Shown: positions 60,946 through 64,000 of the stretch, in pieces
Layout: each line of letters starts with the position of its first letter
How positions within the stretch are numbered: position 1 is the stretch's first letter
NCBI GenBank assembly: GCA_016788045.1
Contig: JAEUTG010000013.1
Span: 62,001-126,000 of the forward strand
Origin: Bacteroidales bacterium
GTDB taxonomy: Bacteria > Bacteroidota > Bacteroidia > Bacteroidales > Lentimicrobiaceae
DNA: 64,000 bases
Direction: 5' to 3'
Program-made: the position numbers and the translations under genes
Notes under the pieces: model-generated
Seen by the model: the letters and a program-made list of their open reading frames with translations, nothing else
Databases searched by the model: none
Told to the model about the DNA's origin: nothing

Positions 60946-63378
60946 TCAAAATATCTTCGGAAACTTCTCCGGATGATAATCGTGCATAATATTGTAAACC
61001 GCATCAAACACATCCTCGGCATTGGGGTTGGAGAAGTAATCGCCATCGGTGCTGTAGGCTGCCCGGTGGGCTTTTCCGGTGATGGTGCGTGGCGGGGCAT
61101 CCAGGTAAAGGTAGCCGTTCTGCTCTTCCAGCACTTTCTGCATCATGTAAGCGGTAGCGCCACCCGGAACATCTTCGTCGAAGAAAACAATCTTGTTGGT
61201 CTTGCGGAGCGATTTTACGATGGTGTGGTCCACATCAAAGGGGATAAGCGACTGCACATCGATCAGTTCACAGGAGATGCCGAAGGCTTTCAGCTGCTCA
61301 GCGGCATCTTCGGCAATCCTGACGCAGGAACCATAGGTAACCAGGGTGATGTCGGTTCCGGGTTGCAATACTTCAGGGTATCCGGGTCTGATACGGTATT
61401 CGCCGATGTTGGAAGGGCGTTTTTCGCGAAGGCGGTAACCGTTGAGCGGTTCGATGATGATGGCCGGCTCATCGGAGGCCAGCATGGTGTTGTAAAACCC
61501 GGAAGCCTGGGTCATGTTGCGGGGAACGAGCACATATACACCACGCACCGAATTGATGACCATGCTGAGCGGTGAACCGGAATGCCAGATGCCCTCAAGC
61601 CGGTGACCTCGGGTACTGATGATCATGGGTGCCTTCTGACCGCCTTTGGTTCGGTATTGCAGGGTGGCCAGGTCGTCGCTGATCACCTGCAGCCCGTAAA
61701 GCAGGTAATCGAAATACTGGATCTCTGCGATCGGCCTGAATCCGCGCATGGCCAGCCCGATGCCTTGCCCGATGATGGTGGCTTCCCGGATGCCGGTGTC
61801 GAAAATCCGGTGTTCGCCGAACTTCTCCTGCAGGCCTTCCCAGGTCTGGTTTACCCCACCGATCTTACCTACGTCCTCACCAAAGACCACCAGCTGCGGG
61901 TATTTGGTCATAAGGGCTTCGAAATTGTCGCGTAGAATTTCGCGACCCGGAACCATTACCGATTTCTCATCAAACACCGGTTCTACGGCTTCGATGTTGA
62001 TTACCCGTTGATCGGAATTGCTGTACAGGTAGGAGTTGTATCTGCCGGCATTGTCCTGCATTTCGTTTTCCAGCCAGCGTGTCACATTGATCTTGAGCGA
62101 ATTGGCCGGGTTGCTGCACGAGTCGCAGATCAGGCGCAATATTTTCCTGGATGAAGAGATGATGTCCTTGCGGATGGGCTCAGCTATCAGGCGCAGGTCT
62201 TCCTTGATGGATTCTATTTTCTTCGTTTTGGCGCAATCGCAGGTGGTTACGTCAGCCATCTTCAGAAACTCATCGCGCCGGGCTTTAACGGGGTTCTGAT
62301 AGTTGTTCCAGGCTGTTTTGCGGGCCTGTTTCACTCTCTCGATGGCCTGATTTTCAATAGCATCAAGCTCAATACCTGTTGCAATGCCCTCGTTCAATAT
62401 CCAGTTTCGCATCTGGCTGAGGCAATCGTATTCCTTCTCCCATTCAAGGCGTTCTTTTGACTTGTAGCGCTCGTGGGAGCCGCTGGTAGAATGTCCCTGG
62501 GGCTGGGTCAGCTCAGTAATGTGAAACAACACCGGTGCCTGATTCTTGCGGCAATAATCAATGCCTTCGGTATAAATCTTTACAAGTTCGGGATAATCCC
62601 AGCCTTTGGCCTTATAAATGGCGTAGCCCGGATTGTTTTCATCTGCTTCAAATCCTTTCAGGATTTCAGAGATGCTTTGTTTGGTGGTCTGGTATTTATT
62701 GGGAACAGAGATTCCCCAGCCATCATCCCACACCGAGATGGCCATGGGCACCTGGAGAACACCGGCAGCATTGATGGTTTCGAAGAAATGGCCTTCAGAG
62801 GTTGAAGCATCACCGATGGTTCCGAAGGCTACTTCTCTGCCTTTTTCTGAGAATCCTTTGGTAATGTGCTTGTTATCTTCATGGCTGAAGAGTTTCGATG
62901 CCAAAGCCAGTCCGAGCAGCCGGGGCATCTGTCCGGCAGTGGGGGAGATGTCGGCTGAGCTGTTCTTCTGAGCGGTAAGGTCTTTCCACTGGCCCTGATT
63001 GTCGAGGCTTCGGGTTGCGAAATGGTTGTTCATCACCCTGCCGGCCGTTCCGGGATTGAAGCTTTCATCGGTATCGCCGTATATCTGGGCAAAAAACTCT
63101 TCCAGACTCATCATGCCGGCAGCCATCATAAAGGTCTGGTCACGGTAATAACCTGATCTCCAGTCACCTTTCTGAAAAACCCTTGCCATAGCCAGTTGGG
63201 GCACCTCTTTCCCGTCTCCGAAAATACCGAACTTACCCTTTCCCGTGAGCACTTCACGCCTGCCAGTCAGACTGGCCTGACGACTTTCAAAAGCGATGCG
63301 GTAATCATTCAGGATTTCAGATACTTCGGGAAGAGATGAATTTGCTGCGGTAGATGTTTTTTTGGTTTTAACGGCCAT
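60946..63378 (-). CDS. Fused E1 alpha/beta 2-oxoacid dehydrogenase (branched-chain type)
   Basis: 810 residues from ATG 63378 (an ATG at 63399 adds seven). The N-terminal half is E1 alpha: GDWRSGYYRDQTFMMAAGMMS, RVMNNHFATRSLD, the thiamine diphosphate motif GTIGDASTSEGHFFETIN, and HSTSGSHERYKS. The C-terminal half is E1 beta: LVVFGEDVGKIGGVNQTWEGL, EIQYFDYLLYGLQVISDDLATLQYRTKGG, GHRLEGIWHSGSPL and LVTYGSCVRIAEDAAEQL. Fused E1 subunits of 2-oxoisovalerate/2-oxoacid dehydrogenases are typical of Bacteroidota. It decarboxylates branched-chain 2-oxoacids and passes the acyl group to the E2 lipoate. The 3' end is repeated twice in the DNA downstream. Confidence 0.92.
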   Translation of the reverse strand: MAVKTKKTSTAANSSLPEVSEILNDYRIAFESRQASLTGRREVLTGKGKFGIFGDGKEVPQLAMARVFQKGDWRSGYYRDQTFMMAAGMMSLEEFFAQIYGDTDESFNPGTAGRVMNNHFATRSLDNQGQWKDLTAQKNSSADISPTAGQMPRLLGLALASKLFSHEDNKHITKGFSEKGREVAFGTIGDASTSEGHFFETINAAGVLQVPMAISVWDDGWGISVPNKYQTTKQSISEILKGFEADENNPGYAIYKAKGWDYPELVKIYTEGIDYCRKNQAPVLFHITELTQPQGHSTSGSHERYKSKERLEWEKEYDCLSQMRNWILNEGIATGIELDAIENQAIERVKQARKTAWNNYQNPVKARRDEFLKMADVTTCDCAKTKKIESIKEDLRLIAEPIRKDIISSSRKILRLICDSCSNPANSLKINVTRWLENEMQDNAGRYNSYLYSNSDQRVINIEAVEPVFDEKSVMVPGREILRDNFEALMTKYPQLVVFGEDVGKIGGVNQTWEGLQEKFGEHRIFDTGIREATIIGQGIGLAMRGFRPIAEIQYFDYLLYGLQVISDDLATLQYRTKGGQKAPMIISTRGHRLEGIWHSGSPLSMVINSVRGVYVLVPRNMTQASGFYNTMLASDEPAIIIEPLNGYRLREKRPSNIGEYRIRPGYPEVLQPGTDITLVTYGSCVRIAEDAAEQLKAFGISCELIDVQSLIPFDVDHTIVKSLRKTNKIVFFDEDVPGGATAYMMQKVLEEQNGYLYLDAPPRTITGKAHRAAYSTDGDYFSNPNAEDVFDAVYNIMHDYHPEKFPKIF

Positions 63379-63605
63379 GACACTGGATTTTGATAACAAT
63401 GCAAAGAGGGTTTACGTAGGAAAAGCAGCTATCTGTTGCTTTCAGGGCGCCCAGCATAACTTTAACAAAGATGAGAAATATTGGTTCAGCAAACAATGCT
63501 GATCGGCGGGTTTTTTCAGTCAGAAACACGTCGTCAGATTCCGCCATCGGATTTAAGAGCCCCTGAAGAAGGATATGAATTAACCATCCGGGAGCTCCGC
63601 ACAGA

Positions 63606-63998
63606 TCAGTGCTGATGTTTCCAGGTGAGTCCGCAGGCATTCACACGCCGGGCGATCAGGTAATGCGGGGTGGTATCCAGGTACTCTTTGGTTATCCCGC
63701 AGATGAAGATGAGTTCATCGATGTCGTCATCGGTTTCGCAACCGAACCGGTGAACGAAGATTTCCCTGGCAATGATACCCAATAAATGATTGCGCAGTTC
63801 TATCTTGTCGTTGATGGCCTGCATTTTACGCAGTTCTTTGGCTTCCTTGCTGAAGGCATTGTAGAGCAGGGTAAACGGGCCGGGCAAAAGCAGCCCGCCC
63901 TCCGGATTCTGATAGCTGCGGCGAAACGGATCTGTAGGAAGCTGTAATCGCTCAATGGCTGCCAGCTCGGGGGTTTTAAGGGTGAGAAACTCCTGGCG
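63606..63998 (-). CDS. Unrecognised protein, N-terminus cut by right edge
   Basis: The minus-strand frame is open to the window end; the visible 130 residues are its C-terminus (RQEFLTLKTPELAAIERLQLP, RRSYQNPEGGLLLPGP, IELRNHLLGIIAREIFVHRF, DDDIDELIFICGITKEYL, LIARRVNACGLTWKHQH). A start at an internal TTG (63887) is unnecessary because the frame runs on. It lies 227 nt upstream of the E1 gene on the same strand. No family recognised. Confidence 0.6.
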   Translation of the reverse strand, partial: RQEFLTLKTPELAAIERLQLPTDPFRRSYQNPEGGLLLPGPFTLLYNAFSKEAKELRKMQAINDKIELRNHLLGIIAREIFVHRFGCETDDDIDELIFICGITKEYLDTTPHYLIARRVNACGLTWKHQH

Positions 63999-64000
63999 GA

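Noticed and set aside
63368..63640. Minus-strand frame between the E1 gene and the edge gene
   Set aside because: It overlaps both neighbours, and nothing in its sequence resembles a protein family.
1..64000. tRNA genes, rRNA genes and CRISPR arrays
   Set aside because: No cloverleaf with a T-loop consensus, no rRNA-like sequence and no regularly spaced short repeats with unique spacers were seen; the 25-bp array has no spacers.

Overview
The window reads as chromosomal DNA of a Bacteroidota bacterium, most likely Bacteroidales-like and from an environmental or metagenomic source. Three large exported proteins end in type IX secretion (T9SS) sorting domains. Lipoproteins carry acidic residues after the lipobox cysteine. 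Several start regions carry the Bacteroidota -7 box TAnnTTTG. The block bamD-rpoZ-coaBC-DUF4835-recN is a familiar Bacteroidota neighbourhood. I see no rRNA, tRNA or CRISPR array.

Layout. 1-14 kb is accessory and surface-oriented: a FISUMP-domain protein cut by the left edge, a truncated phage tape-measure fragment, transposase relics, a small lipoprotein, a TPR/HTH signalling lipoprotein, two large T9SS cargo proteins (choice-of-anchor J/Omp28-like and CotH-kinase/lamin-tail), a hemerythrin-like protein and an RDD membrane protein. 14-21 kb holds a 1932-aa alpha-2-macroglobulin-like protein with a TonB-receptor-type insert, convergent with a PLP-dependent alpha-oxoamine synthase. 21.8-23.3 kb is a toxin/antitoxin/SecB-like-chaperone locus whose toxin gene is broken by two lesions.

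23.3-41.6 kb is core metabolism and housekeeping: photolyase, BamD, RNA polymerase omega, CoaBC, a DUF4835 protein, RecN, FabI and a stand-alone TonB C-terminal domain. An electron-transfer/acyl-CoA oxidation region follows, with two different ETFs (one classical, one resembling the bifurcating type), a two-gene membrane Fe-S module resembling a split ETF:menaquinone oxidoreductase, and two acyl-CoA dehydrogenases. Acyl-CoA dehydrogenases would pass electrons to ETF and from there to the quinone pool. 41.9-48.9 kb carries VOC, DUF1398, DUF1287 and exported proteins plus a tandem pair of DUF3857 proteins, one with a transglutaminase triad and one without.

49-61 kb is a mosaic accessory island. 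It has two ~220-bp direct repeats, an unknown membrane protein, a group II intron relic, the first 30 codons of an hsdM-like gene, a tight pair of DUF262 genes (GmrSD-type restriction candidates), a DUF4238 gene bracketed by two attC-like palindromes, a propeller lipoprotein, a 25-bp tandem repeat, a seven-repeat T9SS protein and a ParE-type toxin-antitoxin pair. The 3' end of the fused E1 alpha/beta 2-oxoacid dehydrogenase gene (60.9-63.4 kb) occurs three times in this stretch, as expected if DNA was repeatedly inserted at that gene's end. The right edge cuts an unrecognised minus-strand gene.
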